57,500 bases of DNA from Symbiodinium natans (taxonomy: Eukaryota > Sar > Dinophyceae > Suessiales > Symbiodiniaceae): assembly GCA_905221605.1 (NCBI GenBank), contig CAJNDS010002455.1:95001-152500 (forward strand). Reading direction: 5' to 3'. The position numbers and the translations under genes were made by a program. The first letter of the stretch is position 1. Each line of letters begins with the position of its first letter. Under the pieces are notes generated by a model. It was not told the origin of the DNA. It saw nothing but the letters and a program-made list of their open reading frames with translations, and searched no databases. This document shows positions 20,738 through 31,204 of this stretch, piece after piece.

Positions 20738-21203
20738 TAGCTTTGGCGTTGAAACGGCTCAGGCTCCTGCATACAAGGCTGGCCTTTCCAGGGCCAGCAG
20801 CATGCTGGATGCAATGCAAAAGAGATTGGTCACAGATGATGACGCTGAGATCTTATGGCTTATAGGGTTTTAGGGTTCAGGCTTTGGGTAAGGCCCTGGG
20901 AGTTATCTTTGTGGTGCTTTACTGTAACTTTAGATCCTTAGCGTTTTTGGGTTGAATTATTGGGTTACCTAGTAAAGCAGCTAAGAGTTTAGTTTTTTAC
21001 TACCCTCCTAAGTGGAGCCAAGTTTGTGTAAGGAGAGGCAGCAGCTTTTGGGCTTTACCGTGAATGCCAACATGCGTAATGGATGGGCTCTCTCCCTCCT
21101 GATCACAAGCCTCAACTGGGCTTATGGATATCTCCGACCTGCTTTCACCAATCTCGATGTCGAGAAGATGCAAGAGCTTCTGCGGAATATCACATCGGAT
21201 TAG
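20738..21203 (+). CDS. Two-exon C-terminal fragment split by a K element
   Basis: The first part (20738-20855) reads ETAQAPAYKAGLSRASSMLD and AMQKRLVTDDDAEIL. The second (about 21020-21203, TAG) reads LGFTVNANMRNGWALSLLIT, then SLNWAYGYLRPAFTNLDVEK and MQELLRNITSD. Between them lies K element 20905-21020. In-phase joining needs a non-canonical donor (for example GC at TTATG^GC with CCAAG^TTTG, phase 2). The product is unrecognised. An exon at 20500-20552 (VKSEVCRVDELNQGDSS) may precede it. Confidence 0.45.
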
Positions 21204-21423
21204 CCGTCTGCGAACACCCAGACAGCCCAATACCCCATAATTGTGCAGCGCGCCTGAAACTCGAAGAGGGATGTCCAATACGAAGTAATGGTGGACTCTG
21301 TAACCCTAAACCCTAAACCCCAAACCCTAAACAACTACGGGGTATTGGGGGCTCCCTGGGATCCTACGCCGAAGCAAGGCGAATTTTGACCCCTTTTTTG
21401 GGGGGGGGTACCCGAAATGGTCA

Positions 21424-21572
21424 GTTCTCTAAATTATGGTCCCTGTTTAAGCCCTAAACCCTAAACCCCTTTTTGGACACCAAAAGGGACCATTTTGTAG
21501 AGGAGTGACTACATAATACGGCACCCTTACTACGACAAGGACCCCCAAAAGGGTACTCAAATTTAGAGAACT
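21424..21572. mobile_element. G-family MITE
   Basis: GTTCTCTAAATTATGGTCCC and ACTCAAATTTAGAGAACTAC are the arms. A CCCTAAA seed array sits inside. Related copy at 208-292. Confidence 0.75.
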
Positions 21573-21702
21573 ACCTGCAGAATGAGTTTAAGAATCTTTG
21601 TTTCTTGACTTTGGAAGCCCAGTGGTGCCCTTTGGCATTTTTTGAGGGTTTAGGGTTTAGGGTTTAGGGTTTAGGGTTTAGGGTTTAGGGTTTATAGGTT
21701 CC

Positions 21703-22247
21703 TTGAAAATTACAAAACTAACCAACACCAAAGAGGGGTCCTTCCAAGGTGGTTGCTGGGATACCTTGATAGCTGCGGAATCCTGCGACAGGATATCTCT
21801 GCAAGCATGTACTTGGAGGTTCATGGTACTTATTTACCAATGCTATATAGGATTGGGGGTTTTGGGTTTTGGGTTTAGGGTCTAGGGTCTAGGGTTCAGG
21901 GTTTAGGGTTTAGGGTTTAGGGTTTAGGGGCTTCAGGGTACTTATTAACCAATTATAACTGTACTTATATGACGCACTTATGGGCCCCTTAACGTGCCCT
22001 AATAGGGTTATAAGTACAGTTCTGATTCGTCAGTAAGTACCATGAACCTCCAAGTATGAATGCACAGAGGGCTTCATGGCACCCTGGTGGGGATATGGAC
22101 CTGAGGTACCTCCGTCGTCAGGCCGAAGCCTACCTCATTAGTAACCTGCCGTTCCCACCGCTTTTCCAGCAGCTGCGCGTTCACCCCATCTCAAGGATGG
22201 GCCGCGTGTGCGGCGCAACTGGCGAGTGCAAAAGGTTTGCCTGGTGA
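21703..22247 (+). CDS. Two-exon fragment split by a C element that carries an array
   Basis: The left exon (21703-21803) reads KITKLTNTKEGSFQGGCWDT then LIAAESCDRISLQ. The right exon (22068-22247, TGA) reads RASWHPGGDMDLRYLRRQAE, AYLISNLPFPPLFQQLRVHP and ends CKRFAW. A GC donor (CAA^GCATGT) with TGCACAG^AGG joins them in phase 0. The right exon follows directly after the C element's terminal repeat. Confidence 0.42.
21810..22055. mobile_element. C-family MITE with internal TTTAGGG array
   Basis: GGTACTTATTTACCAATGCT (21826-) and GGGTACTTATTAACCAATTA (21936-) are direct copies of element sequence either side of a degenerate TTTAGGG array. The right arm ends AACCTCCAAGTA. Confidence 0.82.
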
Positions 22248-22759
22248 AGGTTCCTAGGCCCAGCGTCCAAATTACCCTAAACCCTAAACCCGAAACAGCC
22301 CTAAGGCCCTAGACCCCAAGCCCACAAAGACCTAAACCCAAATTACGGCCAACCCTACACCCTAAACCCTAAACCCTAAACCCTAAACCCTAGGAGGGCT
22401 CAAAAACCCCCGGGGCGAGCTTTTTGTTTTGTTGTGGTGTTTGCGGTATGGGGTTTATTAGGCTGCATCACGGTGCTTTCTTTTTTTGGCGTGGAAGGGT
22501 GGGAGGGGGGGGCGGGGGGGCCTTCATGGATTTCGAATCTCTGAGGGCAGCTTTCGTGGCAGACAGCTATCCCAAGTAGCCAATCTACTTTCAGGGACCC
22601 GTACCTTCAACCTCAAACCCTAAATCCCAAGCCCCAAACCCCAAACCCCAAAACCCAAAACCCAAAACCCTAACCCTAAACCCTAAACAAATGATTCAGG
22701 TATAGTCCTAAACCCTAAACCCTAAACCCTAAACCCTAAATCAGTCTCGGGTTCCGACA

Positions 22760-22850
22760 GAAAGCGGAAGGCTCGCATGCAGAGCGTGATCTACCAGCAC
22801 CGGGAAGAGGCGCGCACTTGGCTCTTCTGTGACCCCCGAGCCCCCAGAAG
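22760..22850 (+). CDS. Candidate exon between opposite arrays
   Basis: TTCCGACAG is followed by KRKARMQSVIYQHREEARTW then LFCDPRAP. CCCTAAA upstream, TTTAGGG downstream. Confidence 0.48.
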
Positions 22851-22913
22851 CCTAAAAACCCTTTCAGGGTTTAGGGTTTAGGGTTTAGGGTTTAGGGTTT
22901 AGGGTTTAGGGAT

Positions 22914-23010
22914 GAGACTAGAGGCTCTGCCAACTCCCATGCTTGGAGCCCGTACCTACATTCAACCCCAGCAAAACACACCAAAGACCACCCATTCTCA
23001 TACCTACTCG
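22914..23010 (+). CDS. Candidate exon before an N element
   Basis: ETRGSANSHAWSPYLHSTPA then KHTKDHPFSYLLVLS, between a TTTAGGG array and an N-type element. Confidence 0.36.
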
Positions 23011-24239
23011 TACTTTCAGGGCCCTTAAGGGGGCGGGAGGGTTCATGGGGGGTAGGTACCTTCGGAACCTGAGGTTAGGGAGCCCTAGGGAGTAGTGTGG
23101 CTTGTTAGGGATCCTTGATTTGTCTACCCCCCCCTATGGGACCCAAAAAGAGGTAGCCCCTATTCCTTTTGGGGGGGCTGAGGTTTCCTAATAAGCCCCC
23201 TTAAATCAAAGTGGGCACCCCCGTTAAGTCCTAGGATACTCTTGGGGTCTAGACACGTAGGTTATTGGAGCCTAGCATCTTCAGCGCCAGACTATATAAA
23301 TCTTGGGCTCTAGAGTTTCCGGGGTGGGGTAAAGTGGCCTAGAGGTTGAGGGTATGGGTGTGGGGTTTGGCGTTTCGTGTACAAGTGTAGAGTTTAGGGT
23401 TTAGGGTTTAGGGTTTAGGGTTACAATGTGAACCCTAAACCCCCCAAAAAGGCACATTCCCCACGCTGTTGCTGCGAAATCTTCATCTTGCCCAACCCCC
23501 CTCCCCATCTGGTGATCCGACTGAGCAAAGCCAGAAGCTACACTAGGTTGTCCGTTTCCGCTTCGCTTCGTCTTTTTCTTTTGGGGTGGAGGAGGGGGGG
23601 GGGGGGGCGGGGGGCCTACACCCCAAACCCTAAACCCTAAACCCGAAACCGGGGGGGGGGGGGTCGGGCGAGCGGATGCTAGTTCTCTTTTCAAACTACC
23701 CGATAGAACAGAAGAGCCCCTGACTTCCTAGGTTACCGGGGTTCCCAGCGCCCAAGGCAAGGGTTTTAATTGAGATTATAGTATCCCCTAGTAGAGGGGT
23801 TCCAGAGTTAGGGTTTAGGGTTTAGGGTTTAGGGTTTAGGGTTCAGGGTTTAGGGTTTAGGGTTTAGGGTTTAGGGTTTAGGGATCCCGCAGAACATCCC
23901 CATGCGTGAGGGCTTAGGGTTGTAAGCCCTTGCCCTCTCTTCGGGTCACCTGGTCGTTTGATGTGGGCCCTGAAAGGGGGACCCCTGATATGCCCCCTTA
24001 TATACCCTAAACAACCCAAGGGCCCATACTTCAGAACCCCTATACAGGAGGTAAGGGACCCCTAAACGCCCATGAAACTACCCTTAGACCCTTGCGACCA
24101 GGAGCACAGTGCGACGTGCCAGGAGCTGGCACGCAGGCTTCCATCCCAAAGTGGTGCAGGATTGGGGTTTAGGTTTAGGGTTCAGGGTGTAGGGTTTAGG
24201 GTCTAGGGTCTAGGGTTTAGGGTCTAGGGTTTAGGGCGA

Positions 24240-24485
24240 AAGGGAGCCCTATGCTGAAGCACACCCCATGGGCCACATCATGAGCACCTGCCAGACTTTT
24301 GCGAGCATCGTATGCGTCAGCTGCATATTTGCCCGCAAGGGAAGGGCCCGCAGGGGCGAGCATCATGAGTATCAGCTGGGTGTGTCACTCCCATGGTGGA
24401 GGTAGCTGCGAGCACCTTGAGTATCAGCTGGTGGTGCAAGCAGAAAAACCTGCTGAGTGGAGCATCATCAGCACCAGCAGGATGT
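24240..24485 (+). CDS. Candidate exon(s) with an internal peptide repeat
   Basis: The frame REPYAEAHPMGHIMSTCQTF then ASIVCVSCIFARKGRARRGE and HHEYQLGV stops at TAG 24402. In a different frame the DNA continues CEHLEYQLVVQAEKPAEWSI then ISTSRM and TGA. The two parts share GAGCA..TGAGTATCAGCTG. Either a very short intron or a frameshift separates them. Confidence 0.38.
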
Positions 24486-24905
24486 GACTTGAAAGGCAAC
24501 ATGGGCGACGAGGCTCTGAACACGGCAAAGATCAGGTAAATCGAGCCCCAGGTACCTACCCCCTTAACCCTAAACCCGAAACCCCAGATCTTCAATACAC
24601 TCCACAAGGGAGAGAGCTTATGCCACCTCAGGCCATAAAATTCCTAGGTCCCTAGCATTCCCTTACCTTTTAGCCTTACAGTTCTTTCATGAGGTGGTAC
24701 GTCCTGGGGAACCCCAGCCCTATAACAGGGCTACCAGGTAAAACTAAACCCCAAACCCCAAACCCAAAACCCCAAACCCTTGCTTGGAGAACCATCTAGC
24801 CCCGAAGCCTTCGTGTTCAGGGTTTAGAGTTCGATTCAGCGTTTAGGGTTCAGGGTAAACCCTGGACTCAAATAAAAGCTGTTATCGAAGTTTAGGGTTT
24901 CGAGA

Positions 24906-25020
24906 ATTTCGGCCTCAAGCGTTCGGAGTTTCAGGAGGCCCAGGATCGAGGCTTCGCAGAGGAGGGAGCTCGAGTAACTTTAAGAGTCGAGGCGGTGGCC
25001 CTGAACCCTGGCGCTTTACA
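24906..25020 (+). CDS. Candidate exon
   Basis: NFGLKRSEFQEAQDRGFAEE then GARVTLRVEAVALNPGALH, flanked by a TTTAGGG-like motif upstream and CCCTAAA downstream. Confidence 0.4.
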
Positions 25021-25643
25021 CCCTAAACCCGAAACCCGAAACCCTAAACCCCAAGCCCTCCTTAGACTGGCCGAAAGGCGGTTTGGGGCTTTAGGGTTTG
25101 GGGGCTTTAAGGTCTGGGGTTTAGGGTTTAGGGTTAGGGTTAGGGTTAGGGGGCTTCATGTTTTCGGGTTTTAGGCCTCTTGGGCTTTAGTCTTTCAGGG
25201 CTTTGGGTTTTAAGGTTCAGGGTATTATTTAGGGCTGCAGGGCGGGGCTTTCGGGTTTAAGGCTTTCGGATTGTTGGGTTTTGGGGCTTCAGAGCTAGTA
25301 GGAAGCCTAGACCCGCAGCTCGAGCGCCCTCATTTAAAGGCTTCTCGAGCTGTAACGGCTAAAGGTTTTGAGGTTTCTCAACCTGAAACCCTAGCAGAGT
25401 AAATTGCCAGGTCTCTGAAATTATGATAGGGGCCAAATCCGGCAAATCCCTAAGCTGCGTTAAGAACAACCTAAACCCAAAAGGCTAAACCCTAAATCCG
25501 AAAGGCTAAAGCCTACACCTAAACCTCAGAGAAAAAGAACGAAACAAAGCACTTTTGCAGGCTCCTGGAGACAGAGAAGCCGCTAGATCTCTGTCCTGCG
25601 GCCTCGGAGGCCTGCACGCCGCCTCCTTTTTGAGAGTTTGGTG

Positions 25644-25812
25644 GGGATGTTCCCCCTTACACTCACAGTCCTTGTTAGGGTTTGGGGTTTAGGGTTTAGG
25701 GCTATCAGTTGGGATGTTCCCCCTGATACTAACAGTCCTTAGTAGGGTTTTTGTAGCACCGACTGTTATAATCCTTATGCATCGGACTGTTAGAAAAAGG
25801 AGGAGCATCCCC
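25644..25812. mobile_element. A-family MITE with internal array and duplicated left end
   Basis: GGGATGTTCCCCCTTACACT (25644-) is repeated after a short TTTAGGG array as GGGATGTTCCCCCTGATACT (25711-). The right end GGAGCATCCCC closes it. Confidence 0.8.
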
Positions 25813-26619
25813 AAGGTTTTTAGGGTTCTAGGCATTTGGGGTTCTAGGCTTTTAGGGTTCGGGATTTTGGGTGGATCGCCGGCCAACCATCCAAGGTCAA
25901 ACCCCTTTTTGCGGCTTAGACCCGGGAAGCTTGCGGTGGTTCTTGGGCTTACGGCCCTCTGCGATGAGAGTTGCAATTTTTTGGGGTTTGGGGGTCTACT
26001 ACTAGTTGCTTAAGAATCCAGAATTGCCCTTCAGTGCCGTTTAAGGGGCAATCTAGGGACCCTACACCCTGAACCTTAAACCCTACACCCTAAACCCTAA
26101 ACCCTAAACCCTAAACCCTAAACCCTGCTTGCCCATTAAGAACCAATACGCTTTGGGGCGCCTTGGACTTGAGGGTGTCCAGGGCCGCAGGGTTCGAAGC
26201 ACCCGGCCGTACCCTTTAGGGTTTAGGGTTTAGGGTTTAGGGTTGAGGGTACCACACCACGTTGCGCCCTGTAGGGGTTTAGGGATTTAGGGCTTCGGGT
26301 TTGAGGGCTTAGAGTTTCCCAACCCCCCCCCCCCCCCCCGCAATCCCCCCCCGCAATCCCCCGCAACTCCCCCCCCCCAAATCCCGCCCCAAATCCCCCC
26401 AAATCCCGCCCCAAACCCCCCCAAAAACACTTAAGTGGGTTTGGGGGGCGGTCCCCGAAGCTTTGAGGGGCACGTGCACAGGTCGAGTCTTACTCGACAA
26501 GCGAGCTGCGCCGCTCTCAGCTGATACCGTCGACACCCTCAGTTCTGGGGCGGCTTTCGGGTTCCCTAAACCCTAAACCCTAACCCTAAACCCTAAACCC
26601 TAAACCCTAAACCCTATTA

Positions 26620-26718
26620 GGCTTTGGCGCCTGAACCCCCCAAAAAGCCACGCGAGTGGAACCCGAGAATCTTTGGAAGCTTCGGAGTGCTGGGCCAACC
26701 CCTACACGGTCCTACAGT
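26620..26718 (+). CDS. Candidate exon between opposite arrays
   Basis: CCCTATTAG is followed by ALAPEPPKKPREWNPRIFGS then FGVLGQPLHGPTVV and TAG. Confidence 0.4.
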
Positions 26719-26971
26719 GGTTTAGGGTTTAGGGTTTAGGGTTTAGGGTTACAACTCTTAGGGCGTTAGGGGGTTAGGATTTTTGGGAAGGCTTTAGGGG
26801 GGCCGAGATCGGGTTGATGCCTATGGGGTTTCGAGTCTAGCAGTCTAGATTTCAGGGCGTTAGAGCCGAGTCGCAGCAAGGCCAGCTCCCGCTACCCTAA
26901 ACCCTAAACCCTAAAACCTAAACCCTAAACCCTAAACCCCTAAACCCTAAACCCCAAAACCCTAAACCAAG

Positions 26972-27259
26972 TAGAGCAAAACAAGTTTCAGCAGACGCGC
27001 GGTACAAAAGCCAGCGCCGCAAGCAAAGCAGTCAAATCAGAGTACACTCCAACCCCCCAGAAAAGTTGAGAAGAGTGCCCTTAAGTATGCCCTGGGGAAG
27101 TGTCGTCGTATTCCTTTTGGGTTTATGAGCACCTTTTTTTCTAGGAATGCTAACTTATTCAGAGGGTGTTCCGGGACCGAGCCAGGACCGTACATGGGCA
27201 CCAGCCCCGGCTTCGGACGCGGATGTCATCCCATGGCCCAACCCATCTTTGTGGGTTAA
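26972..27259 (+). CDS. Two candidate exons
   Basis: 26972-27069 reads VEQNKFQQTRGTKASAASKA then VKSEYTPTPQKS. 27071-27259 reads KSALKYALGKCRRIPFGFMS, TFFSRNANLFRGCSGTEPGP, YMGTSPGFGRGCHPMAQPIF then VG and TAA. A longer overlapping frame starts at 27147; which is used is undecided. Confidence 0.38.
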
Positions 27260-27418
27260 GGGGGATGTCGCCGCGACACTACACAGCTGCTCAAGTCGCA
27301 CTGTAGTCGTCAGCGGAGATTGTGGTTGTTGCTTTCAAGGTTCACAGCCTTTCAGCCCAGCCCTTCAAGACAAATGCCACGCCACTTCGCTGGAGCACAT
27401 GTGCTTTCGACTAAGCCC

Positions 27419-27599
27419 TTTGCCTGAAACGATGCCGGTCACAAGTACAGCTACTTGCCTTTTTTGCAAGCTGGTTCTCGTTGGTGCTTCCGCAGCCTTT
27501 TTCCGTGCCGTCGCAGCAATGAGACAGTCGCAAGGGCGCGCCTCCGCTTTCTTCATTGCTGCTGGGCCACTCGGACATCTGGAAAAATCCAATGGCTAG
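27419..27599 (+). CDS. Candidate C-terminal segment with a hydrophobic stretch
   Basis: LPETMPVTSTATCLFCKLVL, VGASAAFFRAVAAMRQSQGR, ASAFFIAAGPLGHLEKSNG and TAG. The frame extends upstream to 27147 without a stop (150 codons), long for chance, but other frames are open there too. Confidence 0.42.
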
Positions 27600-27650
27600 T
27601 ATATATATGTGTATATATGAATATAAATACAAATATAAATATAAATATCA

Positions 27651-27741
27651 ATAAGGGAGAGAGGGGAGAGAGGGGAGAGAGGGGAGAGAGAGGGGAGAGA
27701 GAGGGGGAGAGGGGAGAGAGGGGGAGAGAGGAGAGAGGAGA

Positions 27742-27772
<31 letters not shown>

Positions 27773-27860
27773 GGGAGAGAGAGGGGAGAGAGAGGGGAGA
27801 GAGAGGGGAGAGAGAGGGGAGAGAGAGGGGAGAGAGAGGGGAGAGAGAGGGGAGAGTGAG
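27651..27860 (+). repeat. GAGAGAGGG microsatellite/minisatellite
   Basis: About 210 bases of GAGAGAGGG-type units, purine-only on this strand. Frames across it read Gly-Glu-Arg and are low-complexity only. Confidence 0.95.
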
Positions 27861-28387
27861 GGGAGAGTAGAGTGGGGAGAGGGGGGGTGCGAAAACTCGT
27901 GAGCCTAAACGGCTGGGGTGCTGGAACTCGGTTTCGAGGTTTTGAAGAGGCTTGAAAACCAGGATTTTGGTTCCGGAAGGGTGTCGGGCCGGTTTAGGTC
28001 CAGTTCTACGGGTGGTTGCATGGTCCCTTAATGTGGTCTTACCTTCCCTATGGATTTTTAAGGGTTATTTTCGGCGTCCCAATCAATGGCCCGTACCAAG
28101 GGGCCATGGAACTATTTTTGGGTGGGCTTTGTGGTTTCCGGTTCCTACTTTGTAAGGCTGAGGGTACCGTACAGAATCCCTTGAAGGGCTGATAGGAACC
28201 AGCAGGCTTAGGGCTTTAGGGTTAGGGTTTAGGGGCTCCCTCATTCCCTATTCTTTCAGAGCGAAGGCTCGCCATCTTCCTCCAGCTAGGCAGCGCCGCT
28301 TGGGGGGGGGGGGGGGGGGGGGTGGCAAAGAGGGGAAACCCTAAACTTCCACCCCACCCCAAGTCCCAAAGCCCTCGAAAAAACATA

Positions 28388-28642
28388 TGCTAGGAGCTTG
28401 GGTTTTTGCCGCATGTGCAGCAGAAGGTATTTGTGTTAATATTTATGGCATGTATGTACCTCAAAGGGTGGTTTCCGAAATTAGGGGTACCTTCTATATT
28501 GGGGTCCATATTATAAGGGAATCTTATTATTTGTGGGTTTATTTTGGGGGTCCCCTATTTCCATAAACCCTCATACGTGAACATGACACGGCAGCCCTAC
28601 GACATCTTCTTTGGCGGGAGGAGGTTGCGAAAGGCATCTTAA
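28388..28642 (+). CDS. Two-exon unit split by a B element
   Basis: Exon 1 (28388-28467) reads MLGAWVFAACAAEGICVNIY then GMYVPQR. Exon 2 (28595-28642) reads PYDIFFGGRRLRKAS and stops at TAA. The intron 28468-28594 starts GTGGTTTCC, which is the B element's own terminus, and ends ACGGCAG. Phases are 0 and 0. The family is not recognised. Confidence 0.42.
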
Positions 28643-28852
28643 GCCAGAAGCGTCCCCACGGTCTCAGCTGAACCTGACCTCCTGGAAAGAGTTGCCCCTA
28701 AACCCTAAACCCTAAGCCCTAAACCCTCAACCCTAAACCCACAAAACATCCCCCCCAAAATGCTGGGCTTTTGATGAGCCTGGGGCTTGACAACAAATCG
28801 GTTTCGGCCGAGGGAGCCGTGCTCTCATGATGGTCCTTGATGGGTTCCTCTT

Positions 28853-29015
28853 GGGATATTCCCCAAAATACTAGCAGTCCTTAGTAGGGTTTAGGGTTTA
28901 GGGTTTAGGGTTTAGGGATATTCCCCCTTATACAAACAGTCCTTAACAGAGATTATCGTACCCTTTAGTATTATCCCTATGAAGGACTGTTAGGATAAGG
29001 GGGAACATCCCAGTA
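28853..29015. mobile_element. A-family MITE with internal array and duplicated left end
   Basis: GGGATATTCCCC..ATACTAGCAGTCCTTAGTA is followed by about four TTTAGGG units and then a second left end (28915-28947). Right end: GGGGGAACATCCCA. Confidence 0.82.
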
Positions 29016-29346
29016 GCCATGAAGGGGATAGCAGGGTACGAACACGTCGCAGAACCCAGCGATGCCAGGCGGCTGCAGCACGTGGGCTGCTGTAGCCAGA
29101 TCCCGAGACCCCGAACACGAAACCCTAAGCCCTGAACCCTGATCTAGGGTTCGAGGCTTTGGTGGTTTCGGGCTTCACTAAAATTCAAGCCCCAAGCCCA
29201 ACCTTCCAGCCCTGAATTCTCCGAGCCCAAGCCACAAACCCTCACCACGAAGCCCCAAGCACGTCTGAGCCCTTGACAGGGCTTTGCTGGGTTTGGCTTG
29301 ATCTACTATTTGGCTTCAGAATGCCCCCAGACTAGTAGAAAGTACT

Positions 29347-29452
29347 AAATCTCTAGATTGCCCTGATAAGGAAGACGACTTGTGTTTTTTTTTTTTTTGG
29401 GGGGGGGGGGGGGCGGGTGTGTGGTTCTCAAGCAAGTTGTAGTCAAGAGGGC
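29347..29452. mobile_element. F-family element with poly-T/poly-G expansion
   Basis: The right arm GGTTCTCAAGCAA follows T13G21. Better-preserved copies at 12118-12205 and 51843-51950 have GCTTAAGAAC and GTTCTTAA.CAA arms and G9-G12 runs; halves at about 25995 and 35886. Confidence 0.72.
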
Positions 29453-29813
29453 CAGCAGCCTTGAGAACTGGTGTAGGATGTAGAGAACCTGCCGGCTCCC
29501 TAGCGGCATTCTTTCCCCCGTCTCTTATCGAAGAGTAGATTCATGGGCCCTTAATACGGTCACTAGCTTCCTTCAAAGGGTTCTGATGTATGGGCCCCTA
29601 ATTTGTATGAGGTATATACGGGGCATATAAGAGGTCCCCTTTCAAGGGCCAATACTAAGAGACCGCGCAACTACCCTAAGATCTCTACCTTGGATTCAAA
29701 GATCCCTAAGTAAATATAAGGGCCACATAAGGGGTTATATTAAGGGATCCTCTTAGGTGTACATCCTTAGGGGTACGAGTCTTAATAGTCCCTTGATGCG
29801 CTTTCGTTTCTAG

Positions 29814-30000
29814 GTTACGCAGGAACCTGTCAACCCACTGAAAGGTGGATACAGTAATTGGCACAATCAGCCGTACGTGGGTAAGCACATATGATGGCTC
29901 GCGTTGAATGCCTCACAGAAAGCCTTGACATTGATCATTGATCGTCACGCTTCCCACGACGGTCCAAGTGTTGCTGCACATAAATATTACTGCCCTAAAG
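29814..30000 (+). CDS. Two-exon candidate
   Basis: CGTTTCTAG is followed by VTQEPVNPLKGGYSNWHNQP then Y (29814-29876), donor TAC^GTGGGTAAG. After GCCTCACAG at 29918 comes KALTLIIDRHASHDGPSVAA then HKYYCPKA, phase 0. The intron is only 42 nt. The GTAAGC four bases later would shift the phase. Confidence 0.42.
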
Positions 30001-30150
30001 CCCTAAACCCTAAAACCCTAAACCTTAAACCCCTAAAACCCTTAAAACCCTTAAAACCCTTAAAACCCCTAAAACCCCTAAAACCCCTAAAACCCCTAAA
30101 ACCCCCAAAACCCCTAAAACCCCTAAAACCCCTAAAACCCCTAAAGCCCG
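30000..30150. repeat. Eight/nine-base variant array (CCCCTAAAA)
   Basis: Units drift from CCCTAAA through CCCTTAAAA to CCCCTAAAA, about 16 copies. Confidence 0.93.
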
Positions 30151-30152
30151 AC

Positions 30153-30240
30153 TCCCCATCAAGCCCGAGGTCTTCCTGGTGGCCCTGCTCAAAGCTTTGG
30201 TGGCCCCCAAAGCGAGTCGCCCTGGCCGCACAGGAGAACT
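30153..30240 (+). CDS. Candidate exon between opposite arrays
   Basis: IKPEVFLVALLKALVAPKAS then RPGRTGELV, with CCCTAAAA-type repeats upstream and TTTAGGG downstream. Strong G/C third positions and a helical pattern. Confidence 0.48.
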
Positions 30241-30575
30241 CGTTAGGGTTTCGGGTTAGGGTTTAGGGTTCAGGGTTTAGGGTTTAGGGTTTCGGGTTTG
30301 GGGTTTGGGGTTTGGGGTTTAGGGTTTAGGGTTTAGGGACTTTAGGGTTTTTGGGGTTTCGAGGGTTGAAGGGATGTTAAGGGGTTTTTAAGGGTTTGAG
30401 GGCTTAAGGGTTTTTAAGGGATTTAGGGCTTAAGGGCTTAAGGGCTTAAGAGTTTAAGGCTTTAGGGTTTAAGAGTTTAAGGGTTTGGGGCACAAGGGCT
30501 TACGGGCTTTTGGGTTTAGGGTTTTGCGGCTTGAAGCGAAGGGTTTTAGAGGGAGGGCTTAGGGTTTTTGAACCA

Positions 30576-30692
30576 ACATGGGGGTTTACGAAAATAGGAC
30601 ACCCAATGTAGATCCCCCCTAAATGGTAGCACTCCCACAGAGAATAAGGATCCCAACAACGTACCCCTAATTTCGGAAACCCCCACATCATG
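30576..30692. mobile_element. B-family MITE
   Basis: CATGGGGGTTTACGAAAATA and TAATTTCGGAAACCCCCACA are the arms. Other copies: 1946-2056 (diverged), 28468-28578, 49110-49230; half copies at 5375-5410, 20385-20420, 46697-46735. Confidence 0.85.
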
Positions 30693-30698
30693 AGGCCC

Positions 30699-30800
30699 GA
30701 ATGCTGACCATTCCTCTCCACTGCACCGTACACCCCATGCCGAGTCATTCCACGGGCGCCGGCTGCAAGCGTCCGCGCTGAGGCTGGAAGAGCAGCTTAG
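30699..30800 (+). CDS. Candidate exon between B and I elements
   Basis: PNADHSSPLHRTPHAESFHG then RRLQASALRLEEQL begins after the B element's right end and ends at the I element's left end. Confidence 0.4.
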
Positions 30801-31005
30801 GGACTGGGTAGGCAACTTCTAAACTTTGCGGTTATACAGAATCCTACTATAAAGAAGGTTATCCTTCTTGTGGGCTAGGGTATCCAGCCCCTAATGCAGA
30901 GAACGGGGGGAATTCCAAGCGATGGAGGGGTGGGGGAATTCCAAAAACGCTGCGGGCTTGCAAGTGGCGGATGTATTCAGATTCCATTTCCGTCTTTGTT
31001 TGCAG

Positions 31006-31202
31006 GAGTAGAACTTGGGATGAAACCCCTTATACAAACAGTCCGCAATAGGAATGATATTAGGAGGTACTATGGTCCCTATTAAGGACTGCTAGTATGA
31101 GCATCCCAAAGTAGAACAGCAGAGGCTAGCAGGTCCGCAGTATGAACGCAGAGAACTGGACGATTGCCCACCACTGCCGACATGTCTGGTTTGCGGGCCA
31201 AC
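31006..31202 (+). CDS. Candidate exon interrupted by an A element
   Basis: TTTGTTTGCAG starts the exon. After seven bases of shared GTAGAAC, an A element intervenes; beyond it VEQQRLAGPQYERRELDDCP then PLPTCLVCGPT follows in the same frame. Unspliced, the frame stops at TAA inside the element. Confidence 0.45.
31015..31110. mobile_element. A-family MITE with 7-bp target duplication
   Basis: Ends TTGGGATG and CATCCCAA are inverted repeats; the interior has ACAGTCCGCAATAGG and ATTAAGGACTGCTAGTAT. GTAGAAC flanks it on both sides (31008-31014 and 31111-31117). Confidence 0.85.
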
Positions 31203-31204
31203 CT

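Noticed and set aside
27455-27859. 134-codon frame ending in Gly-Glu-Arg repeats
   Set aside because: The second half is only the GAGAGAGGG repeat in translation.
30025-30231. Minus-strand frame of repeated LGV
   Set aside because: Translation of the CCCCTAAAA array.
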